64,000 bases of DNA from Mycolicibacterium sp. CBMA 234 (GTDB lineage Bacteria > Actinomycetota > Actinomycetes > Mycobacteriales > Mycobacteriaceae), in the NCBI RefSeq assembly GCF_009729415.1, contig NZ_MPKW01000012.1:1-64000 (forward strand), read 5' to 3'. The position numbers and the translations under genes were made by a program. Shown one piece after another: positions 27,052-36,099 of the stretch. Under the pieces are notes generated by a model. That model worked only from the letters and a program-made list of their open reading frames with translations. It was not told where the DNA came from and ran no database searches. Within the stretch, counting starts at the first letter, position 1, and each line of letters begins with the position of its first letter.

Positions 27052-27093
27052 ACAAAGTCAGTCTAGTGGTAAGCCGTTTCGCAACAGGCCACG

Positions 27094-27486
27094 CTACACA
27101 CGATTTGCATGGCGAGTCTCGCGAAATTGCGGATTGCCCCCATAACGGGGATGCGCGAGGTTGGGTAATTCGGGTTCACCGAAGGCTCCGAGCGGGTTGT
27201 CGCGCATCGGCGATGGGGCCGCGAGAGCGCGGGGTTCCTCGAATCGGGGCGCCGATCGGTGCGGCAAGGTGCTACTCGTCGACTCGGCCGGCTGCGACCA
27301 TGCAGCCTTGACCTTGTCCAGAAACGCCTTGACGTCCGCCGCCGTATACGTTTCCTTGGACGTATCCAGCATGGCTTCGAGGCGGCTCAACCCGAAGGTT
27401 GCGAGCATCAGCAACCCCGGAATGCACACTACGAGCAACCACGACACACGCAGAAGTAAACACGCCGAATGTCTCAGGGTGATCAC
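27094..27486 (-). CDS. Small membrane protein, Rv3675-like
   Basis: A 130-residue protein with one strong transmembrane segment near the N terminus ([25 protein letters not shown]), then a charged helix ([17 protein letters not shown]) and a Pro/Arg-rich tail. The topology suggests an outside or inside tail of about 95 residues. It is upstream of crp on the same strand, as Rv3675 is in M. tuberculosis. GTG 27486 is used and no enzymatic motif is seen. The function is unknown. Confidence 0.7.
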   Translation of the reverse strand: MITLRHSACLLLRVSWLLVVCIPGLLMLATFGLSRLEAMLDTSKETYTAADVKAFLDKVKAAWSQPAESTSSTLPHRSAPRFEEPRALAAPSPMRDNPLGAFGEPELPNLAHPRYGGNPQFRETRHANRV

Positions 27487-27540
27487 GAAACGTCACCGGT
27501 CAAAGTATCCTTAGGCGTTTCTCTCAGTACGCTTACCGGC

Positions 27541-28299
27541 GTGCCTGCGCGACGATCCACCACCAAGTACGACAACGAAACCCACCTGGGTCTGGTGCGT
27601 CGCGCCCGACGAATGAATCGTGAACTGGCACAAGCCTTTCCGCATGTCTACTGCGAGCTCGATTTCACCAATCCGCTGGAATTGGCGGTGGCCACAATCC
27701 TGTCCGCGCAGTGCACGGATAAGAGAGTCAACCTGACGACGCCGGCATTGTTCGCCAAATATCCGACCGCGCTGGACTACGCGCAGGCCCACCGGACCGA
27801 GTTAGAAGAGTTGATCCGGCCCACCGGCTTCTACCGGAACAAGGCCACGTCGATCATCGGGCTGGGGCAGGAACTGGTGGCCCGCTTCGACGGCGAGGTG
27901 CCGGACACCCTGGACGAGTTGGTCACCCTGCCGGGCGTGGGCCGCAAGACCGCCAACGTCATCCTCGGCAACGCCTTCGACGTCCCTGGAATCACTGTGG
28001 ACACCCACTTCGGTCGGCTGGTGCGCCGCTGGCGCTGGACCGCCGAGGAGGACCCGGTGAAGGTGGAATTCGCGATCGGGGAGTTGATCCCGCGCAAGGA
28101 GTGGACCCTGCTGTCGCACCGCGTGATATTCCACGGTCGGCGGGTGTGCCACGCCCGTACGCCGGCGTGTGGGGTCTGCGTGCTGGCCCGGGACTGCCCG
28201 TCCTACGGCACCGGACCGACTGATCTCGCGGCCGCTGCGGCGCTGGTCAAGGGGCCCGAGACCGAGCATCTGCTGGCACTCGCCGGGATCACCGAGTGA
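27541..28299 (+). CDS. nth: Endonuclease III (Nth), base-excision repair
   Basis: A 252-residue bifunctional DNA glycosylase/AP lyase for oxidised pyrimidines. The helix-hairpin-helix is [13 protein letters not shown] with catalytic K136, and the catalytic aspartate is D154 in VDTHFGRL. The [4Fe-4S] cysteines C203, C210, C213 and C219 have the expected C-x6-C-x2-C-x5-C spacing. GTG 27541 is chosen because an earlier ATG (27469) would overlap the divergent Rv3675-like gene and adds no domain. It overlaps the TlpA-like gene by GTGA. Confidence 0.95.
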   Translation: MPARRSTTKYDNETHLGLVRRARRMNRELAQAFPHVYCELDFTNPLELAVATILSAQCTDKRVNLTTPALFAKYPTALDYAQAHRTELEELIRPTGFYRNKATSIIGLGQELVARFDGEVPDTLDELVTLPGVGRKTANVILGNAFDVPGITVDTHFGRLVRRWRWTAEEDPVKVEFAIGELIPRKEWTLLSHRVIFHGRRVCHARTPACGVCVLARDCPSYGTGPTDLAAAAALVKGPETEHLLALAGITE

Positions 28300-28958
28300 G
28301 CAGAGCGACCCGCTGGACCGTCGTAGTCCTGGCCGTCTTCGTCGTACTCGGCGTGGCGTTGTGGCGGCAGCTCGGTGATGACCAGCCAGGTGGTGGCCAG
28401 TTGCCGTGGGGCCAGCAGAGCCCAGCGCGGGCGCATCGGGACGCCGATACCCCGGCGGCGCTGGCCGGTCCGCGGGCCAAGGCCGCGCTGCCGCCCTGTC
28501 CCGCGCCGCTTGCCCAGGCGCCGGCCGGACCGCAGGCGCTGCAGGGCATCTCGCTGGACTGCGCCGGTGACGGCTCATCAGTCGACTTGGCGAAGGCGCT
28601 GGCCGGCCGGGCAGTGGTGTTGAACCTGTGGGCCTACTGGTGCGGGCCGTGCGCCGACGAGCTGCCGAAACTGGCCGAATACCAGCGCAGGATGGGTGAC
28701 AAGGTGACGGTGCTGGCCGTCCATCAGGACGAGAACGAGACCGCGGGACTGCTGCGCCTCGCTGAGCTCGGCGTGAAACTGCCGATGCTGCAGGACGGAC
28801 GCCGGCTGGTCGTCGCGGCAGTGCACGCCCCGAACGTTGTGCCCACGACGGTGGTACTGCGCCCGGACGGTAGCGTGGCGCAAGTCCTGCCCCGGCCGTT
28901 CACCAGTGTCGACGACATCGCCGCGGCGGTGAACCCACAGTTAGGAGTGTCGGGGTGA
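28296..28958 (+). CDS. TlpA/ResA-like membrane-anchored thioredoxin, Rv3673c-like
   Basis: A 220-residue exported thioredoxin. An N-terminal anchor (residues about 7-24, [17 protein letters not shown]) is followed by a linker rich in Ala and Pro, then the thioredoxin fold with [18 protein letters not shown] (active site CGPC) and a cis-Pro in NVVPTTVV. Two extra cysteines occur before the fold (PPCPA, LDCAG). It would act as a disulfide reductase in the cell envelope. It is translationally coupled to nth and the Nudix gene by 4-base overlaps. Confidence 0.9.
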   Translation: MSRATRWTVVVLAVFVVLGVALWRQLGDDQPGGGQLPWGQQSPARAHRDADTPAALAGPRAKAALPPCPAPLAQAPAGPQALQGISLDCAGDGSSVDLAKALAGRAVVLNLWAYWCGPCADELPKLAEYQRRMGDKVTVLAVHQDENETAGLLRLAELGVKLPMLQDGRRLVVAAVHAPNVVPTTVVLRPDGSVAQVLPRPFTSVDDIAAAVNPQLGVSG

Positions 28959-29719
28959 GCGCGCTAAACCCGGAGGCTGCCCCGGCCTGGCTGAGGTCGC
29001 TGGTCGAGAACGCGCCGCAGATGCAGCAGGCTTACCGCAGGCGAGTGCCGGCCAGCGTGCTGGCCGCGATCACCGCCGCCGGCGCCACCGCGACGTTGAC
29101 CGGAAACAAGCGGGACGCGGCGGTCCTGGTGTTGTTCTCGGGTGCACCCGACGCGCCGGCCGGCGCATTGCCGCCCGACGCCGACCTGCTCGTGACGGTC
29201 CGTGCGTCGACGCTGCGGCACCATGCCGGGCAGGCCGCGTTCCCCGGCGGCGCCGCCGACCCCGGGGACGGTGGTCCCGTCGGCACGGCGTTGCGTGAGG
29301 CGACCGAGGAAACCGGTCTCGACTCCTCCCGGTTGCAAGTGCTGGCGACGCTGGACCGAATGTTCATCCCGCCCTCGGGTTTTCACGTGGTTCCGGTGCT
29401 GGCGTACTCGCCTGATCCGGGCCCGGTGCTGGCGGTGGATCCGGCGGAGACGGCGATCGTGGCCCGGGTTCCGGTGCGCGCCTTCGTCAATCCGGAGAAC
29501 CGGTTGATGGTGTACCGCAAGGAGAACACACGGCGGTTCGCCGGCCCGGCGTTCCTGCTCAACCAGATGCTGGTGTGGGGATTCACGGCGCAGGTGATTT
29601 CGGCGATCCTCGATGTCGCAGGGTGGGCGAAGCCGTGGAACGCCGACGAAGACTACGAACTCGATGCGGCAATGGCGCTGCTCGGGGACTCCAGCAGCTA
29701 CCGTGTGGATCAACCATGA
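28955..29719 (+). CDS. Nudix hydrolase, CoA pyrophosphatase-like, Rv3672c-like
   Basis: A 254-residue Nudix protein. The Nudix box reads GGAADPGDGGPVGTALREATEETGL (residues about 95-120): the REATEE core is intact, while the first acidic position is Asp rather than Glu, as is usual for the NudL/CoA pyrophosphatase group. The upstream LRHHAGQAAFPGG element is also a CoA-pyrophosphatase marker. It likely cleaves CoA or another nucleoside diphosphate derivative. It ends with an ATGA overlap into marP. Confidence 0.88.
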   Translation: MSALNPEAAPAWLRSLVENAPQMQQAYRRRVPASVLAAITAAGATATLTGNKRDAAVLVLFSGAPDAPAGALPPDADLLVTVRASTLRHHAGQAAFPGGAADPGDGGPVGTALREATEETGLDSSRLQVLATLDRMFIPPSGFHVVPVLAYSPDPGPVLAVDPAETAIVARVPVRAFVNPENRLMVYRKENTRRFAGPAFLLNQMLVWGFTAQVISAILDVAGWAKPWNADEDYELDAAMALLGDSSSYRVDQP

Positions 29720-30909
29720 CACCTTCACAATGGCTGGATCTGGCCGTTCTGTCCGTCGCCTTCGTCGCCGCCATCTCGGGCTGGCGGTCCGGGGCGCTGG
29801 GTTCCCTGCTGTCTTTCGTCGGAGTAGTGCTCGGTGCGGTGGCCGGGGTACTGCTCGCGCCGCACGTGGTGGCGCATGTCGACGGCGCCCGCAGCAAGCT
29901 GTTCATCGCGCTGTTCCTGATCCTGGGTCTGGTCGTGGTCGGCGAGATCGCCGGCGTGGTGCTGGGCCGCGCGGTGCGCGGTGCCATGCGCAACGAGGTG
30001 GTGCGGGGCTTTGACTCGGTCGTCGGAATGGCACTGCAGGTGGTCGCGGTCTTGGTCGCGGCCTGGCTGCTGGCCACTCCGCTGACCTCCTCTGATCAGC
30101 CGAATCTTGCTGCGGCAGTGAATGGTTCACGAGTGCTGGCGCAGGTCAACGAGATTGCGCCGGCCTGGTTGAAGCGGGTGCCGACGCGGCTGTCGGCGCT
30201 GCTGAACACCTCGGGGCTGCCCTCGGTGCTGCAGCCCTTCGGCCGGACCCCGATCGTCAGCGTCTCGGCCCCGGACCCGGCCTTGGCGTCCGAACCGGCG
30301 GTGGCCGCGGCCAAGGGCAGCGTCGTGAAGATCCGCGGCGTGGCGCAGAGCTGCCAGAAGGTGCTCGAAGGCACCGGCTTCGTGGTCGCACCGGGCCGGG
30401 TGATGTCGAACGCCCACGTGGTGGCCGGCTCCAACAGCGTCACCGTCGAGGTCGACGGCAAGACCTACGACGCCAAAGTGGTCTCCTACGACCCGGACGA
30501 GGACATCTCGATTCTCGACGCGCCCGAGCTGCCCGCGACGCCGCTGAAATTCGATGTACAAGAGGCAGCGAGCGGTACCGGTGCCGTCGTGATGGGCTAC
30601 CCGGGTGGTGGCGAATTCGCCGCGACGCCGGCCCGCATCCGCGAGGTCATCAAACTCAACGGCCCGGACATCTACCACCAGTCGACCGTCACTCGCGAGG
30701 TCTACACCATCAGAGGTAATGTCCGCCAAGGCAATTCGGGTGGTCCGCTGATCGACGGCAATGGCCAGGTGCTCGGCGTGGTGTTCGGCGCCGCGGTCGA
30801 CGACGCCGATACGGGCTTCGTCCTCACCGCCCAGGAAGTGGACAAGCAGATGGCCAAGGCCGGCAACACCGATCCGGTGCCGACCGGTAAGTGCATCTCA
30901 GCGGGCTAG
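29716..30909 (+). CDS. marP: Membrane serine protease MarP (acid resistance)
   Basis: A 397-residue periplasmic protease anchored by four N-terminal transmembrane segments (residues about 5-120, CvpA-like). The trypsin-like domain has H234 (SNAHVV), D263 (DEDISIL) and S341 (GNSGGP). C213 and C393 (GKCISAG) correspond to the disulfide that stabilises M. tuberculosis MarP, which needs it for low-pH survival. ATG 29716 gives the same length I recall for the M. tuberculosis protein. Its last 12 bases overlap the convergent epoxide hydrolase gene. Confidence 0.95.
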   Translation: MTPSQWLDLAVLSVAFVAAISGWRSGALGSLLSFVGVVLGAVAGVLLAPHVVAHVDGARSKLFIALFLILGLVVVGEIAGVVLGRAVRGAMRNEVVRGFDSVVGMALQVVAVLVAAWLLATPLTSSDQPNLAAAVNGSRVLAQVNEIAPAWLKRVPTRLSALLNTSGLPSVLQPFGRTPIVSVSAPDPALASEPAVAAAKGSVVKIRGVAQSCQKVLEGTGFVVAPGRVMSNAHVVAGSNSVTVEVDGKTYDAKVVSYDPDEDISILDAPELPATPLKFDVQEAASGTGAVVMGYPGGGEFAATPARIREVIKLNGPDIYHQSTVTREVYTIRGNVRQGNSGGPLIDGNGQVLGVVFGAAVDDADTGFVLTAQEVDKQMAKAGNTDPVPTGKCISAG

Positions 30910-31863
30910 CTGCGCCACGAACGTCGACAGCTCCGCGGTGACCGTGTCCGGTTGTTCTTCGTGCGCGAAATGGCCTGCGCCCGTGACAGATACGAAGCGA
31001 GCCTGCGGGGCGTAGCGCTGGGTTCGGCGCACCGGGTCGTCCAACACGTATGGGTCGGCAATGCCGCGCATATGCAGGACGGGGACCGTGGTGCGTTGTT
31101 TCATCCCGCGCATGAAGCGCCAGCCCTCGCTGCGGGTCTGGCTGCGGGCTGCCCACCGCTGGTACTCCAGTGCCGAATGTGCCGCCGATGGAATCTGAAT
31201 TGCGGTGCGCGCGTGCCGGATTGTCTCGGCGAAATCGTCCGACGCGGGCCAGGCGGCGCCGGCACGGCTGCGCGCCAGCTGCTCGACAAGGGCACCGTCA
31301 TGCCGCGTCAGGACGTGCTCGGGCCACCACGGCAGCTGATTGCGCAACATCGCCGGCAACAGCGCCCGGCGCTGGCCCCGATTGGTCAGGGTCGAGGTCC
31401 GCAACGCCACCGGGTGGGGCGAGCTGACCAGAGCAATGCCCCGCACCACGCGGGGGTGCAGCGTCGCCGTGGCCCAACAAACCAAGCCGCCGTCAGCGTG
31501 CCCGACCAAGATGGCCGACTGATGGCCCAGCGCGCGAACCAGGCCGGCGGTATCCCCGGCCAGCGTCCAACCGTCGTAGCCGGTGGGCGGTTTGTCGCTG
31601 CCGCCGTAGCCGCGCAGATCGACAGCGACCACCCGGGCGCCACGCAGACCCCGCAGCTGATGCCGCCACGAGTACCAGAACGACGAGAACCCGTGCAGCA
31701 GGATCACCAGCGGGCGCTCAGTGTTAGAGGAACCGCCCGCAGTCCGACGGTCGGGCTCCGAGGTCTCGCCCTCCACCACGTGGAAGCGAATCCCGTTCGC
31801 GTGCACCTGGAGATGTCGCCACGGACCGTCGATGTGGACGACCGACGGATCGGGTGGCGGCAC
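30898..31863 (-). CDS. ephE: Alpha/beta hydrolase, epoxide hydrolase-like (EphE)
   Basis: A 321-residue alpha/beta hydrolase. The oxyanion motif is LLHGFSSFWYSW, and the nucleophile elbow GHADGG carries aspartate, typical of epoxide hydrolases and haloalkane dehalogenases. DLRGYGGSDKP and a C-terminal GAGHFAHEE with the catalytic His complete the fold. It would open epoxides to diols in the cytosol; substrates are unknown. GTG 31863 overlaps the upstream holin-X-like stop by one base. Confidence 0.85.
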   Translation of the reverse strand: MPPPDPSVVHIDGPWRHLQVHANGIRFHVVEGETSEPDRRTAGGSSNTERPLVILLHGFSSFWYSWRHQLRGLRGARVVAVDLRGYGGSDKPPTGYDGWTLAGDTAGLVRALGHQSAILVGHADGGLVCWATATLHPRVVRGIALVSSPHPVALRTSTLTNRGQRRALLPAMLRNQLPWWPEHVLTRHDGALVEQLARSRAGAAWPASDDFAETIRHARTAIQIPSAAHSALEYQRWAARSQTRSEGWRFMRGMKQRTTVPVLHMRGIADPYVLDDPVRRTQRYAPQARFVSVTGAGHFAHEEQPDTVTAELSTFVAQLAR

Positions 31864-32378
31864 TACCAGCCTGAGGTGTCGCTAGAAGCAGAGCGAGTGC
31901 CGGCGGCGATGTGACCCGAGTGCTTGTCGTGGCCCGGTGTCAGCGCCACCTTGGCCTCCTTGACCGTGGCGATGGTGTCCCGCGGGCCGCGGATCTTGCG
32001 GACCTTGAGGAAGCCCAGGAATGCCAGCGCGCCGGTGGTCAGGACCATCAGGGCGAAAACGATCAGGTACGACGCCCAGTTCGGCAGCCACAGCTCCAGC
32101 AGCGAACCGAGGAAGAAGAAGAAAAAGAACGTCGAGTAGAACAGCACCACCAGGGCGGCGATGAACAGCACGCTGCCGGTCAGGCCCTTCTTCACATCAG
32201 CGGTGATCTCGGCGCGGGCCAGCGCCACCTCGGCGCGCACGAGCGTCGACATCTGCGCGGTGGCGTCCTTGACCAGGTCGCCGATCGACGGATCAGCCTT
32301 CGGTGCATGCGGATCAACCAGCGGGATCGAGGTCACCGTGGCTGGAACTGCGCCATTCTTGCGGTCGCCATTGCTCAC
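31863..32378 (-). CDS. Actinobacterial holin-X (phage holin superfamily III) membrane protein, Rv3669-like
   Basis: A 171-residue protein. A cytosolic helix (SIGDLVKDATAQMSTLVRAEVALARAEITADVKKG, residues about 33-67) precedes two transmembrane segments (SVLFIAALVVLFYSTFFFFFFLG and ASYLIVFALMVLTTGALAFLG) and a charged tail. This is the DUF1469/holin-X pattern, a cellular family not implying phage origin. The GTG at 32378 was chosen because the longer frame begins in non-conserved sequence. It precedes ephE in one transcript unit. Confidence 0.82.
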   Translation of the reverse strand: MSNGDRKNGAVPATVTSIPLVDPHAPKADPSIGDLVKDATAQMSTLVRAEVALARAEITADVKKGLTGSVLFIAALVVLFYSTFFFFFFLGSLLELWLPNWASYLIVFALMVLTTGALAFLGFLKVRKIRGPRDTIATVKEAKVALTPGHDKHSGHIAAGTRSASSDTSGW

Positions 32379-32526
32379 GAACACGTCCTCCCGGCGTCGG
32401 TGTAGTCCTGGCATATGTTGCCACGTGGGGCGCCGGTTAACGATCCGGGCCGACGAAAGGCGCGGGCTAGAATGGCCGCGCCTGGCGACGGCTCCGTCGT
32501 CACCCCGAACCTGGAGAAGGTTGACG

Positions 32527-33210
32527 ATGCGTTTGGCACCCCTGTTTGCGACGGCCATAGCCCTTTTCGGCACGTCGGTCGGGGTGCCCGCACACGCCGC
32601 GGACGCGCCGGTGCCGTTGGGTGGCGGTTCGGGCATCGTCGTCGACGGCGACACCTTCTGCACCCTGACCACCATCGGGCATGACAACCGCGGCAAGCTC
32701 GTCGGTTTCACCTCGGCGCACTGCGGAGGGCCGGGCCATCAGGTGGCCGCTGAGGGCGCCGAGAATCGCGGCATCCTCGGCGTCATGGTCGCCGGCAGCC
32801 AGCCGCTGGACTACGCCGTCATCGAGTTCGACCCCGCCAAGGTGCAGCCGCTGAACACCGTCAACGGTTTCCAGATCGACGGCATCGGGCCGGATCCCGC
32901 GTTCGGTCAGGTGGCCTGCAAGCTGGGCCGCACCACGGGCTATACCTGCGGTGTGACGTGGGGGCCCGGACAAGATCCCGGCACCATCGTCGACCAGGTG
33001 TGCGGCCAGCCGGGCGACTCGGGCGCACCCGTCACCGTCAACAACCAGCTGGTCGGCATGATCCACGGTGCCTTCAGCGATGACCTGCCGACGTGCGTGG
33101 TCAAATACGTGCCGCTGCACACCCCGGCGGTAACGGTGTCGATCAACGCCGTCATCGCCGACGTCAACGCCAAGAGCCGTCCCGGCGCGGGCTACGTCCC
33201 GATCGCCTGA
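32527..33210 (+). CDS. Secreted S1 family (chymotrypsin-like) serine protease, Rv3668c-like
   Basis: A 227-residue exported protease. The signal peptide is residues 1-24 (cleavage near AHA-ADA). The catalytic triad is visible as TSAHCGG (His), LDYAVIEF (Asp) and QPGDSGAPV (Ser), as in the alpha-lytic/streptogrisin-like S1 group. Cysteines in FCTL/AHCGG, ACKL/YTCGV and QVCGQ/TCVVK suggest three disulfides. No pro-domain is visible. ATG 32527 follows GAGAAGG. A strong terminator follows. Confidence 0.9.
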   Translation: MRLAPLFATAIALFGTSVGVPAHAADAPVPLGGGSGIVVDGDTFCTLTTIGHDNRGKLVGFTSAHCGGPGHQVAAEGAENRGILGVMVAGSQPLDYAVIEFDPAKVQPLNTVNGFQIDGIGPDPAFGQVACKLGRTTGYTCGVTWGPGQDPGTIVDQVCGQPGDSGAPVTVNNQLVGMIHGAFSDDLPTCVVKYVPLHTPAVTVSINAVIADVNAKSRPGAGYVPIA

Positions 33211-33213
33211 CCA

Positions 33214-33260
33214 CACGCGAAAAGCCCCCAAAATCGAGTGATTTTGGGGGCTTTCGCGTG
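33214..33260. terminator. Bidirectional terminator
   Basis: CACGCGAAAAGCCCCCAAAATC (left, 33214-33235) and its near-perfect complement (33240-33260) close a GAGT loop with one bulged A. It lies between the convergent ends of the S1 protease gene and acs and has A/T-rich inner segments. Confidence 0.85.
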
Positions 33261-33265
33261 TTCGC

Positions 33266-35215
33266 CTACCTACTGGCGCGGATGGCTTCGAAGACGCTGG
33301 GGTCGACCAGGGTTGAGGTGTCACCGAGGTCGCGACCTTCGGCGACGTCGCGCAGCAGCCGGCGCATGATCTTGCCGCTGCGGGTCTTGGGCAGCTCGGG
33401 CACGATGTGGATTTCCCGGGGCTTGGCGATGGGGGAGATCTCCTTGGAGACCTGGGCCCGCAGTTCGTCGACGATGGTGTCGGACCCGCCGTGCGCCGAC
33501 GCCTTGAGGATGACGAACGCGCAGATGGCCTGGCCGGTGGTGGCGTCGGTGGCCCCGACCACGGCGGCCTCGGCCACGCCGGAGTGCCCGACGAGCGCCG
33601 ACTCGACCTCGGCGGTGGAGATGCGGTGCCCGGAGATGTTCATGACGTCGTCGATGCGGCCCAGGACCCAGATCTCGCCGTCGCTGCCGTAGCGGGCGCC
33701 GTCACCGGCGAAGTACCAGCCCTGCTCGGCGAAGCGGGACCAGTAGGTCTCCTTGAAGCGCTCGTCGTCGCCCCAGATGCCGCGCAGCATGGCCGGCCAC
33801 GGCTTGTCGAGTACCAGGTAGCCGGTGACGTGTTCGGCCTCGTCGGCGCCGGGGACCAGTTCGTTGCCGTCGTCGTCGACGATCTTGGCGCTGATGCCGG
33901 GCAGCGGGGTCATGGCCGAGCCGGGCTTGGCGGCGGTGACGCCGGGCAGGGGCGAGATCATGATGGCGCCGGTTTCGGTCTGCCACCAGGTGTCGACGAT
34001 GGGCGTGGTGTCGGCGCCGATGACCTCGCGGTACCAGCGCCAGGCTTCGGGGTTGATGGGCTCGCCCACGCTGCCCAGTAGCCGCAGGCTCGACAGGTCG
34101 TGCGCCTCGGGGATCTGGCGGCCCAGCTTCATGAAGGTGCGGATCAGCGTCGGCGCGGTGTAATAGATTGTGACGCCGTACTTTTCGATGATGTCGAAGT
34201 GCCGGTGCTCGTTCGGTGAGGTGGGGGTGCCCTCGTAGAGCACCTGGGTCACACCGTTCGACAGCGGCCCGTACACGATGTAGGTGTGGCCGGTGACCCA
34301 GCCGATGTCGGCGGTGCACCAGAACACGTCGGTGTCGGCTTTGATGTCGAAGACGTTGTGGTGGCTGTAGGACGCCTGGGTCAGGAAGCCACCGCTGGTG
34401 TGCACGATGCCCTTGGGCTTGCCGGTGGTGCCGGAGGTGTACAGCAGAAACAGTGGCTGCTCGGCGTCGAAAGCCTCAGCATCATGATGCGGTGACTGTG
34501 ATTCCACAGTCTCGTGCCACCACAGGTCGCGCCCGTCGGTCCAGTCCACATCGATGCCGGTGCGCTTGACCACCAGCACGTGCTGAACGCTGGCCGCACC
34601 CGCAACGGCTTCATCGACAGCGGACTTGAGCGAGGCGGCCGCACCGCGGCGGTACTGCCCGTCGGTGGTGATGACGACCTTGGCTTGGGCGTCGTCGACG
34701 CGCGCCCGCAGAGCCGATGCGGAGAACCCGGCGAACACCACCGAGTGCATGACACCCAGGCGCGCGCAGGCCAGCATCGCCACAATGGCTTCGGGCACCA
34801 TCGGCATGTAGATGGCGACGCGGTCCCCAGCCTGCAGACCGAGGGCGGTCAGCGCGTTCGCGGCGCGGGAGACGTCGTCTTTGAGCTGTGAGTAGGTGAT
34901 GTCGCGGGCGTCGCCGACCGGTTCACCTTCCCAGTGGATGGCGACGCGATCGCCGTTGCCGGCTTCGACATGGCGGTCGACGCAGTTGTAGGCGACGTTG
35001 AGCTTGCCGTCGGCGTACCACTTGGCGAACGGTGGGTTGGACCAGTCAAGAACCTCGGAAAACGGCGTGGCCCAAGACAACCGCTCACCCTGGCGGCGCC
35101 AGAAGTCCAGACGGTCGGCCTCGGCTTCCTGATACAACGCGGCGGTGGCATTTGCCTGCGCGGCGAACTCGGCAGGCGCGGGATAAGCCTGTGGCACAGC
35201 GGTGTCTTGTGTCAT
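33266..35215 (-). CDS. acs: Acetyl-CoA synthetase
   Basis: A 649-residue AMP-forming acetate-CoA ligase. The adenylation signature is LLYTSGTTGKPKGI, with VFWCTADIGWVTGH, DTWWQTETGAIMI and YFAGDGARYGSDGEIWVLGRIDDV later. The C-terminal PKTRSGKIMRRLLR contains the catalytic lysine that is acetylated in this family. It activates acetate for central metabolism. ATG 35215 fits the usual length; the extended frame to 35299 runs into the divergent Rv3662c-like gene. In M. tuberculosis a dpp transport operon lies between these two genes as I recall; it is absent here. Confidence 0.97.
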   Translation of the reverse strand: MTQDTAVPQAYPAPAEFAAQANATAALYQEAEADRLDFWRRQGERLSWATPFSEVLDWSNPPFAKWYADGKLNVAYNCVDRHVEAGNGDRVAIHWEGEPVGDARDITYSQLKDDVSRAANALTALGLQAGDRVAIYMPMVPEAIVAMLACARLGVMHSVVFAGFSASALRARVDDAQAKVVITTDGQYRRGAAASLKSAVDEAVAGAASVQHVLVVKRTGIDVDWTDGRDLWWHETVESQSPHHDAEAFDAEQPLFLLYTSGTTGKPKGIVHTSGGFLTQASYSHHNVFDIKADTDVFWCTADIGWVTGHTYIVYGPLSNGVTQVLYEGTPTSPNEHRHFDIIEKYGVTIYYTAPTLIRTFMKLGRQIPEAHDLSSLRLLGSVGEPINPEAWRWYREVIGADTTPIVDTWWQTETGAIMISPLPGVTAAKPGSAMTPLPGISAKIVDDDGNELVPGADEAEHVTGYLVLDKPWPAMLRGIWGDDERFKETYWSRFAEQGWYFAGDGARYGSDGEIWVLGRIDDVMNISGHRISTAEVESALVGHSGVAEAAVVGATDATTGQAICAFVILKASAHGGSDTIVDELRAQVSKEISPIAKPREIHIVPELPKTRSGKIMRRLLRDVAEGRDLGDTSTLVDPSVFEAIRASR

Positions 35216-35268
35216 AGCTGTGAGCGTAGTCACTGGCACGTTGCAACGACGTTGGTGGTGACCACCTG

Positions 35269-36060
35269 GTGGCACTACCGTGTGCGGACGTGGCTGCACC
35301 TGACCCGCTGGCTCCTTTGGCAGAACTGCCCGGCGTGGCCGAGACCGGGGACGAGGCGCGTGAAGCGCTCGGCCGGGCTCATCGGCACAAGGTCAATCTC
35401 CGAGGTTGGCCCGCGACGGCCGCCGAGGCGTCGATGCGGGCGGCGCGCGCGTCGTCAGTGCTCGACGGTGGCTCGCTCAGTTTCAGCAAGGACGGTGAGG
35501 CGCCGGCCAAGGGTGAGCGCGCCGATGCCGTGCTGGCCGGCGCGCTTCGCGTCGCCGAGGCGCTGGAAGGTGGAGCGACGGCGCTGGTTGGCATCTGGCA
35601 GCGTGCACCGTTGCAGGCGATGGCTCGGTTGCACACCTTGGCGGCAGCGGATCTGGCTGATGAGGACCAGCTCGGCCGGCCTCGCACCGACGACCCGGAT
35701 GTGGGGCGGCGGTTGGAGCTGCTTGGCGAGATCGTGGGTGGCGGCACCCGCGTCCCAGCGACGGTGCTCGCCGCTGTCGCGCATGGCGAACTCTTGACCC
35801 TGGCTCCGTTCGGGGTGGCCGACGGTGTGGTGGCGCGGGCGGTGTCCCGGCTGATCACAATGGCCAGTGGATTGGACCCGCACGGTCTGGGTGTGCCGGA
35901 GATGTACTGGATGCGGGAGGTCGGCGAATACCGTGCCGCGGCACGGGGCTTCGCGTCGGGGACAGCTGACGGGCTGACGGCATGGCTGATCTGCAGCAGT
36001 CGTGGTCTGCATTCGGGGGCCCGCGAAGCGCTGTCGATCGCGCAGGCTTCTGCGAAATAG
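35269..36060 (+). CDS. Conserved hypothetical protein, Rv3662c-like
   Basis: A 263-residue protein (GTG 35269; GTG 35290 is an in-frame alternative). It is all-helical and Ala-rich, with EASMRAARASSVLDGGS near residue 55, loosely like the N-terminal region of Fic proteins, but no HPFxxGNGR catalytic motif follows, so AMPylation is not claimed. Further conserved-looking segments are PLQAMARLHTLAA and GVPEMYWMREVGEYRAA. Similar genes sit beside the ssd/tad locus and the SerB-like gene in actinobacteria. The function is unknown. Confidence 0.78.
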   Translation: MALPCADVAAPDPLAPLAELPGVAETGDEAREALGRAHRHKVNLRGWPATAAEASMRAARASSVLDGGSLSFSKDGEAPAKGERADAVLAGALRVAEALEGGATALVGIWQRAPLQAMARLHTLAAADLADEDQLGRPRTDDPDVGRRLELLGEIVGGGTRVPATVLAAVAHGELLTLAPFGVADGVVARAVSRLITMASGLDPHGLGVPEMYWMREVGEYRAAARGFASGTADGLTAWLICSSRGLHSGAREALSIAQASAK

Positions 36061-36099
36061 CGGCTCGGCTCAGGCCGGAGCCAGCAAACATCCACACAT

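Noticed and set aside
31863..32378. Prophage remnant suggested by the holin-like protein
   Set aside because: Holin-X/DUF1469 proteins are ordinary actinobacterial membrane proteins, and no phage lysis, portal or integrase gene is near.
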